From Pseudomonadota bacterium (GTDB lineage Bacteria; Pseudomonadota; Gammaproteobacteria; Xanthomonadales; Xanthomonadaceae), in NCBI GenBank assembly GCA_023393895.1, contig JAEXBT010000097.1, forward strand, positions 1 through 12,084: a stretch of 12,084 bases of DNA. The letters are read 5' to 3'. The stretch's first letter is position 1; the number at the start of each line of letters is the position of its first letter. Under the pieces are notes generated by a model, which saw nothing but the letters and a program-made list of their open reading frames with translations, did no database searches and had not been told where the DNA came from. Of the stretch, positions 1 through 6,771 are shown one piece after another. Made by a program: the position numbers and the translations under genes.

Positions 1-1301
1 GCCTTGCGCTCGCCGAGGCGGCCCATGACGCCGCCCTGGAACTGCTCGTCCATGTCGACGACCAGCGACTCGTAGGGTTCCTGCATCACGCCATCGATCT
101 CGCGGATGATCACTTCCGGGCGCGACACGGCGAGCTCGTAGCCCTCGCGGCGCATGGTCTCGATCAGGATCGACAGGTGCAGCTCGCCTCGGCCGCTGAC
201 CTTGAACTTGTCGGCGTCGGCGGTGTCCTCCACCCGCAGCGCCACGTTGTGCGCGGTCTCGCGGGTCAGGCGGTCGCGCAGCTGGCGGGAGGTCAGGAAC
301 TTGCCGCCGCTGCGGTCCTTGTGGCCGGCGAACGGCGAATCGTTGACCTGGAAGGTCATGCTGATGGTCGGCTCGTCGACCGCGAGTACCGGCAGCTGCT
401 CGACCGCGGCCGGGTCGCACAGCGTTTCGCTGATGCCGAGGTTCTCGATGCCGGAGAAGGCGATGATGTCGCCGGCTTGCGCCTCGGCCACCTCGATCCG
501 GTCCAGGCCCATGAAACCCAGCACCTGCAGCACCTTGCCGTTGCGGGTCTTGCCGTCGGTGCCGACCACGGTCACCGGCATGTTGGTGCGCACCTTGCCG
601 CGCTGGATGCGGCCGATGCCGATCACGCCGACGTAGTTGTTGTAGTCCAGCGTGGTCACGCGCATCTGGAACGGACCTTCCTCGCTGACCGGCGGCACCG
701 GCACGTGCTTGATGATCGCGTCGAACAGCGGGGTCATGTCGCCCTCGCGCACCGACTCGTCCAGGCCCGCATAGCCGTTCAGGCCCGAGGCGTAGACCAC
801 CGGGAAATCGAGCTGCTCATCGGTCGCGCCGAGGCGGTCGAACAGGTCGAAGGTCTGGTCCAGCACCCAGGCCGGGCGCGCGCCGGGCCGGTCCACCTTG
901 TTGATGACGACGATCGGCTTGAAACCCATGTCGAACGCCTTCTGGGTCACGAAGCGCGTCTGCGGCATCGGCCCGTCCATCGCATCAACCAGGATCAGCA
1001 CCGAATCGACCATCGACAACACGCGTTCCACCTCGCCGCCGAAGTCGGCGTGGCCGGGGGTATCGACGATGTTGATGCGGAACTCCTCCCCCTCGGGCGA
1101 CTTCCACTTGATCGCGGTGTTCTTGGCGAGGATGGTGATGCCGCGTTCCTTCTCGATGTCGCCCGAGTCCATGACCCGCTCGGCCAGCACGGTGCGTTCG
1201 TCGAAGGTGTCGGATTGCTTGAGCAGCTGGTCGACGAGGGTGGTCTTGCCGTGGTCGACGTGGGCGACGATGGCGATGTTGCGAAGGGTCTGGATGGACA
1301 T
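1..1301 (-). CDS. typA: TypA/BipA translational GTPase, N-terminal 433 codons (3' end outside window)
   Basis: This is a ribosome-associated translational GTPase of the EF-G/LepA superfamily. In enterobacteria it supports 50S subunit assembly and growth under cold or other stress. The minus strand reads open from the ATG at 1301 to the window edge. All four core G motifs are visible: AHVDHGKTT (residues 13-21), the switch I motif RGITI (53-57), DTPGH (80-84) and NKVD (134-137). Domain II follows, and then an EF-G domain III/V-like region. The last residues read VMGRLGERK, matching the conserved BipA stretch near residue 430. The family is about 605-615 residues, so roughly 175 residues and the stop codon lie to the left. 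The start is fixed by the usual family N-terminus (MSIQTLRNIAIVAHVDHGK). Its Shine-Dalgarno is weak: only GGTGG, about 12 bases upstream. A perfect TATAAT box lies upstream. The gene is divergent from ppiB. LepA and EF-G are excluded by the BipA-type N-terminus and the C-terminal match. Confidence 0.96.
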   Translation of the reverse strand, partial: MSIQTLRNIAIVAHVDHGKTTLVDQLLKQSDTFDERTVLAERVMDSGDIEKERGITILAKNTAIKWKSPEGEEFRINIVDTPGHADFGGEVERVLSMVDSVLILVDAMDGPMPQTRFVTQKAFDMGFKPIVVINKVDRPGARPAWVLDQTFDLFDRLGATDEQLDFPVVYASGLNGYAGLDESVREGDMTPLFDAIIKHVPVPPVSEEGPFQMRVTTLDYNNYVGVIGIGRIQRGKVRTNMPVTVVGTDGKTRNGKVLQVLGFMGLDRIEVAEAQAGDIIAFSGIENLGISETLCDPAAVEQLPVLAVDEPTISMTFQVNDSPFAGHKDRSGGKFLTSRQLRDRLTRETAHNVALRVEDTADADKFKVSGRGELHLSILIETMRREGYELAVSRPEVIIREIDGVMQEPYESLVVDMDEQFQGGVMGRLGERK

Positions 1302-1356
1302 CGGGAAAGCGCCACCGGGCGTTGAGCCGGCGGCCAGCAGGGAAAGGGAGGCGCGC

Positions 1357-1362
1357 ATTATA
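1357..1362 (-). promoter_or_regulatory. Putative typA -10 element (TATAAT)
   Basis: Read on the minus strand, the gap holds a perfect consensus TATAAT in an otherwise very GC-rich stretch, which would place transcription start near 1350 and give a leader of about 48 bases. The -35 region is poor: the best match, TTCATC at 1387-1382, leaves a 19-base spacer. The assignment rests on the -10 alone. Confidence 0.5.
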
Positions 1363-1466
1363 CGCGGCGATGCAGCATGCGGATGAAGGAAATGCGGATG
1401 GCTTGCCGGGCGTTCGCGACGGGCATGCTAGGGTGGCCGCCTTCCGACACCGCCTGGAGCATCGCC

Positions 1467-1961
1467 ATGTCCCTCACCGCCACCCTCGACACCGACCGCG
1501 GCCCGATCAAGCTCGAGCTGTACCCGGACAAGGCGCCGCTGACCGTGGCCAATTTCGTCAATCTGGCCCGTCGCGGCTTCTACGACGGACTCAACTTCCA
1601 CCGCGTCATCGACAACTTCATGATCCAGGGCGGTTGCCCGCAGGGCCGCGGCACCGGGGGTCCCGGCTACCGCTTCGAGGACGAGACCGACAACGGGGTG
1701 CGCCACGAGCGCGGGGTGATCTCGATGGCCAACGCCGGCCCGAACACCAACGGCAGCCAGTTCTTCATCACCCACATCAAGACCGATTGGCTGGACGGCA
1801 AGCACACCGTGTTCGGCAAGGTGCTCGAGGGCCTGGAAGTGGTCGACGCGGTGAAGCAGGGCGACACCATCAAGTCGATCCGCATCGAGGGCGATGCCGA
1901 TGCCGCGCTGGCCGCTAAGGCCGACCGCGTCGCCGAATGGGACAAGATGCTGTCGGCCTGA
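1467..1961 (+). CDS. ppiB: Cyclophilin-type peptidyl-prolyl cis-trans isomerase, cytosolic
   Basis: This 164-residue cyclophilin catalyses cis-trans isomerisation of X-Pro bonds during protein folding. The cyclophilin core fills almost the whole protein. Active-site elements are FHRVI (H45-R46), FMIQGG (F51, M52, Q54), NTNGSQFF (N93-F100) and [12 protein letters not shown] (W108, H113). These correspond to human CypA R55, F60, M61, Q63, N102, W121 and H126. No signal peptide is seen, so the protein should act in the cytoplasm. The start at 1467 is chosen because a GGAG lies about 7 bases upstream and the family begins here. An in-frame ATG at 1377 would add 30 residues with no family resemblance. 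The last ~25 residues are a charged, Ala-rich extension. The gene is divergent from typA across 165 bases. The family call is very secure; ppiB rather than another cyclophilin paralogue is less so. Confidence 0.93.
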   Translation: MSLTATLDTDRGPIKLELYPDKAPLTVANFVNLARRGFYDGLNFHRVIDNFMIQGGCPQGRGTGGPGYRFEDETDNGVRHERGVISMANAGPNTNGSQFFITHIKTDWLDGKHTVFGKVLEGLEVVDAVKQGDTIKSIRIEGDADAALAAKADRVAEWDKMLSA

Positions 1962-1978
1962 CCCGACCGTTTTCCCGG

Positions 1979-2001
1979 GCAGCCGGCTTGATGTCGGCTG
2001 C
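1979..2001 (+). terminator. Hairpin downstream of ppiB, no T-tract
   Basis: A perfect 7-bp inverted repeat, GCAGCCG (1979-1985) and CGGCTGC (1995-2001), flanks a 9-base loop and starts 18 bases after the ppiB stop. No run of T follows, so intrinsic termination is doubtful. It may be a 3'-end hairpin, or an operator just upstream of the next gene, which starts at 2040. Confidence 0.35.
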
Positions 2002-2039
2002 TATGCTGGGGTCGACCTTTCCTGCAAGGGTGCGGTGAG

Positions 2040-2864
2040 ATGCGCGATGCCTGCTGGATGCGTGTTTGCGCGAGCGCCGGACTGCTGGCGATCGCGTTGG
2101 TGGCCTGCAAGCCGCGCGGATCCGGGGATGCCTTGCCAGCCCCGGATGGCGCAGCACCCACCACTCAGGCCGAGGCCGACGCACAGGCCCAGTACGACCT
2201 GATCGCGCAGATGGCCGGTGTATGGGCCACCGTGGACAAGAGCGCCGGCGGCGGCGCGGAAACGGTGTTCATGCTGGGGCATGAAGTCGATACCCACATG
2301 AGCATGACCCGCAATGGCGCCGCGCTCGATGTCCTGACCGAAGACGTGCACCCCGCCGAGGGCACCGCGACGTTCCGGTTCCGCGAATCCCCGACCCACG
2401 AGTCGTTGACGTTTCGGCTGATCGCCTCGCCCGAAGGCGTGGAGAGCGGCGGCTACGGCCTGCGGGTCACCTACGCGGACGGCCGGCACGAGACGCTCGC
2501 GTTCGTGCGTCGATTGAGCGCGCACGACATGGAGCAGATGGACAGCGCGGCCGAAGCACAGATGCTGTCAACCGCAACGGGTCAGCCTGGACCAGCGCCT
2601 GTGGTCCTGCTGCCGGGGATGGTCGATTGCAATGCCGCGGTTGAGTTCCGCGCGCACAGCGTTTGCAAGGACGAGGCGTTGCGCGGTCTTGATCGCCAGC
2701 TGGCGACGCGGTTTGCCAGGCTCAAGGACAAGGGTGCCGATGTCGAAGGCACGCAGCGTGCCGCCTACCGGCAGCTGGATGCCTGCAACAGCGGCGAATG
2801 CCTGCAGAGGGCTTACGCCGACTGGTCGAAGTACCTCGACGACAACTTCGCGAACAACAATTGA
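2040..2864 (+). CDS. Predicted lipoprotein with C-terminal LprI-like (DUF1311) domain
   Basis: This 274-residue exported protein has no certain function. The N-terminus is a lipoprotein signal with lipobox LVAC, lipidated cysteine C23. A low-complexity linker (about 24-45) follows. Residues ~50-160 are a polar region with short alternating hydrophobic stretches that I do not recognise. Residues 197-268 carry the pattern of the LprI/DUF1311 family: C197...SVC209KDEALRGLD, then a Gln/Arg-rich helix, then C249NSGEC254LQRAYADW. The four cysteines could form two disulfides, which suits a periplasmic location. LprI of Mycobacterium tuberculosis is a lysozyme inhibitor, but many DUF1311 proteins have no known role, so inhibition here is only a possibility. 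The start at 2040 has AAGGG 9 bases upstream; an in-frame ATG at 2058 (M7) gives an equally good signal peptide. It lies 78 bases after ppiB and is convergent with the lipoprotein operon at 2915. Confidence 0.82.
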   Translation: MRDACWMRVCASAGLLAIALVACKPRGSGDALPAPDGAAPTTQAEADAQAQYDLIAQMAGVWATVDKSAGGGAETVFMLGHEVDTHMSMTRNGAALDVLTEDVHPAEGTATFRFRESPTHESLTFRLIASPEGVESGGYGLRVTYADGRHETLAFVRRLSAHDMEQMDSAAEAQMLSTATGQPGPAPVVLLPGMVDCNAAVEFRAHSVCKDEALRGLDRQLATRFARLKDKGADVEGTQRAAYRQLDACNSGECLQRAYADWSKYLDDNFANNN

Positions 2865-2866
2865 GC

Positions 2867-2893
2867 GCGGCGATCGTGTGATCACACGGCCGC
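2867..2893. terminator. Convergent-junction hairpin with perfect 14-base palindrome
   Basis: The 50-base gap between the convergent genes ending at 2864 (plus) and 2915 (minus) holds a perfect palindrome, CGTGTGATCACACG, at 2875-2888. Outside it, GCGGC (2867-2871) pairs with GCCGC (2889-2893), with three unpaired bases on the left. It would fold on either transcript, which suits a bidirectional terminator. No T-tract follows on either strand, so Rho-independent function is uncertain. Confidence 0.45.
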
Positions 2894-2914
2894 TTCGCGC
2901 CTGCCCGCTGGGGC

Positions 2915-3514
2915 TCACTTCCAGCGCAGGGTGGAAAGCATGCGGTCGACCTTGGCCGCATCGCGAGGGTAGTAATACTCGGAAGGCGCCATGAAGATCG
3001 CCAGTGCGAGCTGGCGGTCATGCTCGAACGCCGCCGCCATCGCCTGGTACTCGAGGCCTTCCTCGTTGGCCAGCCGCATCTCGAAGCGCACGCCCTCGTA
3101 CTGCCCGAACGTGGCCGGCCGCAGGTTCTCCGTGCGGATGTTGACTGCGCCCGCCGCGGCCAAACCATCGACGATCAGGTCGCGGATCTCGTCAGGCCGT
3201 GCGCCCGGGTGATAGAACGCGCCGTCCGGGCGTCGCCGGGTCTGACGTCCACCCAGGAAGATGTACTCGCGTTCGCGCACGCCGGGAATCAGATAGAGCC
3301 GGTTGAGCAGTTCGCCGTCGATCGTCCACATCTGGTAGCGGGGCCCGGAGAAGCGCGTCCACTCCATGTCGCTGTCCATGCTGAGGCGGCTGCCGATGCG
3401 CTGCGGGCCTGGCTGGACCAGTGCGGCGCCCCCGCAGGCCGTGAGCAGCAACAGCAGCATGGCGATGACCCAGAGGCGAAGGGGTCGACTGGAATGCGGG
3501 ATGCGCGTGCTCAT
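2915..3514 (-). CDS. Predicted lipoprotein of unknown function (third gene of lipoprotein operon)
   Basis: This 199-residue protein has a lipoprotein signal: basic N-region, a hydrophobic run around residues 14-24, and lipobox LTAC with C27 as the lipidated residue. I cannot assign a function. The mature part contains an aromatic-rich motif near residues 50-80 (WTRFSGPRYQMWTIDGELLN), then a likely helix and alternating hydrophobic strands. It ends in SEYYYPRDAAKVDRMLSTLRW, so it looks like a small compact alpha/beta domain. Its ATG overlaps the stop codon of the upstream M48 protease gene in an ATGA overlap (3511-3514), and GGAG lies about 7 bases upstream, so it is probably translationally coupled to the protease. 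The context suggests an envelope partner or accessory of that protease. That is inference from position only. Confidence 0.85.
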   Translation of the reverse strand: MSTRIPHSSRPLRLWVIAMLLLLLTACGGAALVQPGPQRIGSRLSMDSDMEWTRFSGPRYQMWTIDGELLNRLYLIPGVREREYIFLGGRQTRRRPDGAFYHPGARPDEIRDLIVDGLAAAGAVNIRTENLRPATFGQYEGVRFEMRLANEEGLEYQAMAAAFEHDRQLALAIFMAPSEYYYPRDAAKVDRMLSTLRWK

Positions 3515-4692
3515 GGGCCAGCTCCGGTTCGTTCCATTTCACGTGTCACCAGCGCACGATCCTCCGCGTCGGGTGCCAGCGCCAGATAGCGCTGGAGTGC
3601 CGCGCGTGCGGCCTCGGGCTGGCCGGCATCGCGCAGGGCATAGCCGTGTTCGCGCCAGGCCGCAGGTGGTGCGTCCGGCATGGCCACCGCCTGCGCGTAG
3701 TAGCCCGCGGCCTTGGCGCGGTCACCGGCGCCGGCGCGACGGCGATACACCTCGCCAAGACTGAAGGTCAGCAGGGCATGATCGGTGGTGGATGCATCGG
3801 CCAGCAATCCTTCGATCAGCAGGATCGAGCTGGCGTAGCGGCGCTGCGCAAGATCGGCGGCGAGCCAGCGCGCGAGAAACGGGCGCGTCGCCGCGCGATA
3901 GCGCTCGCGGCCCAGGTCGCTTGGCGTACTTCCGGCGGCATTGGCGGCGAGGCGGATGTCGCCGAGCCGCTCATCGGACGGCGGGTGCGTCGAGAACAGG
4001 GTCATCCGCTTCTGGTAGGGGCGCGCCTTTTCCTCGGCCAGCATCCGTGTCCACAACGCGACGCCGGCGTCAGGATCGTAGCCGTCCCGCACCACCGAGG
4101 CGATGCCGATGCGGTCGGCCTCCCGCTCCATGTCACGGCTGAACTTGAAGATGGTCGCGTAGCCGGCAAGACCGCCAAGCATGGCGATATTGGGCGCGCC
4201 GCCGCCATAGGCCAGGACCTGGAACACGCTCAGCAGGGCGGTGGTGTCCTTGATGCGCCGCCACTGGCGGATCGAATGCTGGGCGGTGAAGTGGCCGCTT
4301 TCGTGGCCGAGGACGAAGGCGAGCTCGGCTTCGTCGTGCATGCGCAGCAGGGCGCCGGTCCAGACCAGCATCACCCCGTTCGGCGCCATGCTTGCGTTGA
4401 ACTCCGGCACGTCCATCACGTACACGCGCATGTCCTTGCAGTGCGCCGCGGCCGCCTTGCAGGCGACTTCGCGCACGTAGGCATTGAGCGCGGGATCGCG
4501 CACCAGCAGCGGCGAGCGCTGCAGTTCCTTCTCGGCGCGCTCCATCGCGTACCAGAGCTCGGCCTCGTCGCTGCCGGAGGCAGGGCGGCTGCCGGGCGCG
4601 TTCTCGCGCAGCGGCGCGCGTGATGCACAGGCCGCCAGCATCGCCAGCACCAGCAACAGGAAGGCATGGCGAAGCTGCATCGTCAGCCTCAT
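3511..4692 (-). CDS. M48-family zinc metalloprotease lipoprotein with C-terminal TPR-like repeats
   Basis: This 393-residue predicted lipoprotein protease carries lipobox LAAC (C22) after a hydrophobic signal. The peptidase M48 domain spans about residues 45-250. Zinc ligands are H130 and H134 in HESGH and E191 in EREADRIG. A conserved STHPPSDER motif follows at 234-242, as in the BepA/LoiP-type M48 proteases that maintain outer-membrane proteins in E. coli. Residues ~300-390 are Ala-rich paired helices resembling tetratricopeptide repeats, the same order (M48 then TPR) as in BepA. Assignment to BepA itself is not justified. The protein should act in the periplasm, tethered to a membrane. The gene overlaps its upstream neighbour at 4689-4692 and its downstream neighbour at 3511-3514, each by ATGA. 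An in-frame ATG at codon 5 is an alternative start. Confidence 0.92.
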   Translation of the reverse strand: MRLTMQLRHAFLLLVLAMLAACASRAPLRENAPGSRPASGSDEAELWYAMERAEKELQRSPLLVRDPALNAYVREVACKAAAAHCKDMRVYVMDVPEFNASMAPNGVMLVWTGALLRMHDEAELAFVLGHESGHFTAQHSIRQWRRIKDTTALLSVFQVLAYGGGAPNIAMLGGLAGYATIFKFSRDMEREADRIGIASVVRDGYDPDAGVALWTRMLAEEKARPYQKRMTLFSTHPPSDERLGDIRLAANAAGSTPSDLGRERYRAATRPFLARWLAADLAQRRYASSILLIEGLLADASTTDHALLTFSLGEVYRRRAGAGDRAKAAGYYAQAVAMPDAPPAAWREHGYALRDAGQPEAARAALQRYLALAPDAEDRALVTREMERTGAGP

Positions 4693-5468
4693 CGTGCCGG
4701 TTCCGTGGCGACTGTCGTGGCCGGGAACCGGCGCAACAGGTCGCCGGCGGTCTCACTGGCGCCTTCGGGGGTGCGCAGGTCGCCGGTCTGGTCGACCAGC
4801 AGGTTGTGCCAGACCACCTGGCCACTGCGCAGGTCCACCAGCGAGGCGACGCCGACCTGCATGCCGCCGCCGATGTCGCCCCCCAGCAGGACGAAGCCGA
4901 TCACCCGCATCGCCACGCGGCCGCCGCTGCTGTAGCTGTCGCGGAGGTAGGTGAAGAGTGCGTAGTCGGCGCCGGTCGCCTCGCGCAGCGCGGCCACGCC
5001 CGGTCCGAGGCTCCAGTCGAAGGTGCCGCGCTTGTTGCGCAGGCGGCTGCCGCTTCCGCTGTATTGCAGGATGCTCATCGACACCGCCTGGTTGAGCAGC
5101 TCGATCTGGCGCAGGCGCTGCTCGGGACCGGCGTCCAGCGGAATGCTGAAGTCCGGTCGCAACACGACGCCCTGGGTGGCAAGCAGGTTGCGCGCGGCGA
5201 CCGGGTAATGCTGGCGCGCGGCCTCGGTCCAGGCCTGGCGCGGTTCGGCCACGCCGCCGGCGCCGACCTCGGAGAGTTCGATGTCGGGCGTCACCATCAC
5301 CACGCTGCCGGCAAGCCGCAAGGGCTGGCCCTGCGGGTCCTTGAAGGTGCGTACCTGGGTGCTGGTGCACGCCGCGAGGAGCCACGACAGGACCAGCAAC
5401 AGAACCAGCCGGGGCAGCTGTTTCGGACGCGCGGCGCAGGCAGTCGGGACAGGGTGCTGTGTTAACAT
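4689..5468 (-). CDS. Predicted lipoprotein of unknown function (first gene of lipoprotein operon)
   Basis: This 259-residue predicted lipoprotein starts at ATG 5468, with GGGAG about 7 bases upstream. An N-region of about 20 residues precedes a hydrophobic segment (LVLLLVLSWLLAAC) ending in lipobox LAAC, C34. The mature part has a VMVTPDIEL strand, a long likely helix around residues 75-95, and a second helical stretch (RLRQIELLNQAVSMSIL). Next comes GADYALFTYLRD, a Gly-rich hydrophobic strand (MRVIGFVLLGGDIGGGMQ), and DLRSGQVVWHN. The pattern 'ADYAL...., D-x-R-S-G-x-V-V-W' recalls small outer-membrane lipoproteins of the CsgG/LpoB or DUF4136 type, but the match is by eye and weak. The same frame stays open far upstream, opposite the aminotransferase gene. 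That part is a shadow, since the signal peptide and ribosome binding site fix the start here. The stop overlaps the M48 gene start by ATGA. Confidence 0.85.
   Translation of the reverse strand: MLTQHPVPTACAARPKQLPRLVLLLVLSWLLAACTSTQVRTFKDPQGQPLRLAGSVVMVTPDIELSEVGAGGVAEPRQAWTEAARQHYPVAARNLLATQGVVLRPDFSIPLDAGPEQRLRQIELLNQAVSMSILQYSGSGSRLRNKRGTFDWSLGPGVAALREATGADYALFTYLRDSYSSGGRVAMRVIGFVLLGGDIGGGMQVGVASLVDLRSGQVVWHNLLVDQTGDLRTPEGASETAGDLLRRFPATTVATEPAR
5460..5468 (+). promoter_or_regulatory. Possible extended -10 promoter for the aminotransferase-mdh unit
   Basis: TGTTAACAT reads as an extended -10 (TGn followed by TAACAT, 4 of 6 matches), with transcription predicted near 5475 and a leader of about 57 bases. 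No convincing -35 is present, which extended -10 promoters tolerate. It overlaps the start codon of the divergent lipoprotein gene, so the two transcripts may interfere with each other. Confidence 0.3.
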
Positions 5469-5473
5469 TTCGG

Positions 5474-5486
5474 GCTCCCGGGGAGC
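5474..5486. repeat. Perfect inverted repeat in the 63-base divergent gap
   Basis: GCTCCC and GGGAGC flank a single central G. On the minus strand one arm contains the GGGAG Shine-Dalgarno of the lipoprotein operon. With a one-base centre it is poor as an RNA hairpin but well suited to a dimeric DNA-binding protein. It could act as an operator shared by the divergent operons, or be chance in GC-rich DNA. Confidence 0.4.
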
Positions 5487-5531
5487 GATTCCGCGGCCCC
5501 ATTCGACTGGAAATTCCGGAGACTCCTCCCC

Positions 5532-6731
5532 ATGCCCCAGCTCGCCCAGCGCATCGGTCGCGCCAAGCCCAGTGCCATCATGCTGGTCGCCGACAAGGCC
5601 AAGAAACTGAAGGCCGAAGGTCGCGACATCATCAGTTTTTCCATCGGCGTCCCCAATTTCCTGCCGGGGCCCCACGTGTACGAGGCCGCCCGTGAAGCGG
5701 TTGCGAAGGACAGCGGCCAGTACGGCAGCAACCGCGGCACCGACGCGCTGCTGGATGCCTTCCTGAAGCACATCGAGGCGCTGGGGCTGACCGGTTACGG
5801 CCGCGAGAACCTCAGCACCGGCATCGGCGCCAAGCACATCCTCTACAACCTGGCCGAGGCCCTGCTGGACGAGGGAGACAGCATCGCTTTCCCGATCCCG
5901 TACTGGACCACCTATCTCGACATCGCCGAGATCATGAACGCGAAAGTGGACCTGCTGCCGTGCCCGGCCGAGCAGGACTACAAGCTCACGCCCGACCAGC
6001 TCGATGCCGCGCTGGCGAAGAAGCCGAAGGTGTTCCTGTTCAACAATCCGTCGAACCCGACCGGCATGGTCTATTCGAAGGAAGAGATCACCGCGCTTGC
6101 CGAGGTGCTGGTGAAGCATCCGGAGACCTGGATCATCACCGATGACATCTACAACCGGATGGTGTTCGACGACCTCGGCTACCACAACTTCGTGCAGGCG
6201 CGCCCGGAGCTGAAGGACCGGGTGATCTTCGTCGACTCGCTGTCCAAGACCTACGGCATGCCCGGCTGGCGCGTCGGCTTCATGGCCGGCCCGGCCGAGG
6301 TGGCCAAGGCGGTGACGGTCCTCAATTCCAGCCACATCACCAACATCCCCGAGGTGGTCACCGCCGCGGCGGTCGCCGCGCTGTCGGGCCCGCAGGACGT
6401 GCCGGACGCGAAGGTGCGTGAATTCGCCGCCAAGCGCGACGAGGTGATGGCGGTGATGCAGGCGATCCCGGGGCTGGACTGCCCGCGACCTCAGGGCGCG
6501 TTCTACGTGTTCCCGGACGTGTCGGCTTACTACGGCAAGTCGCACGGCGGCAAGGTGATCGGCAACGACGTCGAGCTGTGCAACGCGCTGCTGGAAGCGA
6601 AGGGCGTGGCGGTGGTGCCGGGCTCGGCGTTCGGCGAGCCGCGCGCGATCCGCATCAGCTACACCTGCCCGACCCCGCAGCTGGCGCCCGGCCTCGAGCG
6701 CATCCGCGAATTCTTTGCAGAAATGCAGTGA
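5532..6731 (+). CDS. Class I PLP-dependent aminotransferase (aspartate/aromatic type, AAT Ib-like)
   Basis: This 399-residue fold-type I aminotransferase probably transfers amino groups between aspartate or an aromatic amino acid and 2-oxoglutarate. The PLP-binding lysine is K239 in [15 protein letters not shown], with R247 as the phosphate-binding arginine. Other conserved elements are Y124-W125 (ring stacking), NNPSNPTG (171-178), D204 and Y207 in TDDIYN, and R374 in RISYTCP for the substrate carboxylate. The length is normal for the aspartate aminotransferase Ib group and there is no signal peptide. The start at 5532 has GGAG about 10 bases upstream and matches the family N-terminus (…[20 protein letters not shown]…). 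Substrate choice cannot be read from sequence alone, so no symbol is given; aspC-like or tyrosine aminotransferase are both possible. Malate dehydrogenase follows 40 bases downstream, which favours a role touching oxaloacetate/aspartate. Confidence 0.93.
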   Translation: MPQLAQRIGRAKPSAIMLVADKAKKLKAEGRDIISFSIGVPNFLPGPHVYEAAREAVAKDSGQYGSNRGTDALLDAFLKHIEALGLTGYGRENLSTGIGAKHILYNLAEALLDEGDSIAFPIPYWTTYLDIAEIMNAKVDLLPCPAEQDYKLTPDQLDAALAKKPKVFLFNNPSNPTGMVYSKEEITALAEVLVKHPETWIITDDIYNRMVFDDLGYHNFVQARPELKDRVIFVDSLSKTYGMPGWRVGFMAGPAEVAKAVTVLNSSHITNIPEVVTAAAVAALSGPQDVPDAKVREFAAKRDEVMAVMQAIPGLDCPRPQGAFYVFPDVSAYYGKSHGGKVIGNDVELCNALLEAKGVAVVPGSAFGEPRAIRISYTCPTPQLAPGLERIREFFAEMQ

Positions 6732-6771
6732 GCCAGCCGGCTCGCTGACCCCACGACATCGGAGAACCCAC

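Noticed and set aside
177..1325. A 382-codon plus-strand open frame opposite typA.
   Set aside because: The minus strand is unmistakable TypA with all GTPase motifs; the plus frame is His/Arg/Asp-rich shadow sequence.
1426..1434. TGCTAGGGT upstream of ppiB as a -10 element.
   Set aside because: Only three of six consensus positions match, and the nearest TTG-type -35 (TTGCCG, 1403-1408) gives a 20-base spacer. Too weak to list as a feature.
1377..1466. An upstream in-frame ATG would extend the cyclophilin by 30 residues.
   Set aside because: The extra residues do not look like a signal peptide or any family extension. The ATG at 1467 has a well-spaced GGAG and matches the family start.
2877..2886. 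TGTGATCACA looks like a CRP/Clp binding site.
   Set aside because: The Clp/CRP site needs six bases between TGTGA and TCACA. Here the half-sites are directly joined, and the position between convergent genes is not a promoter.
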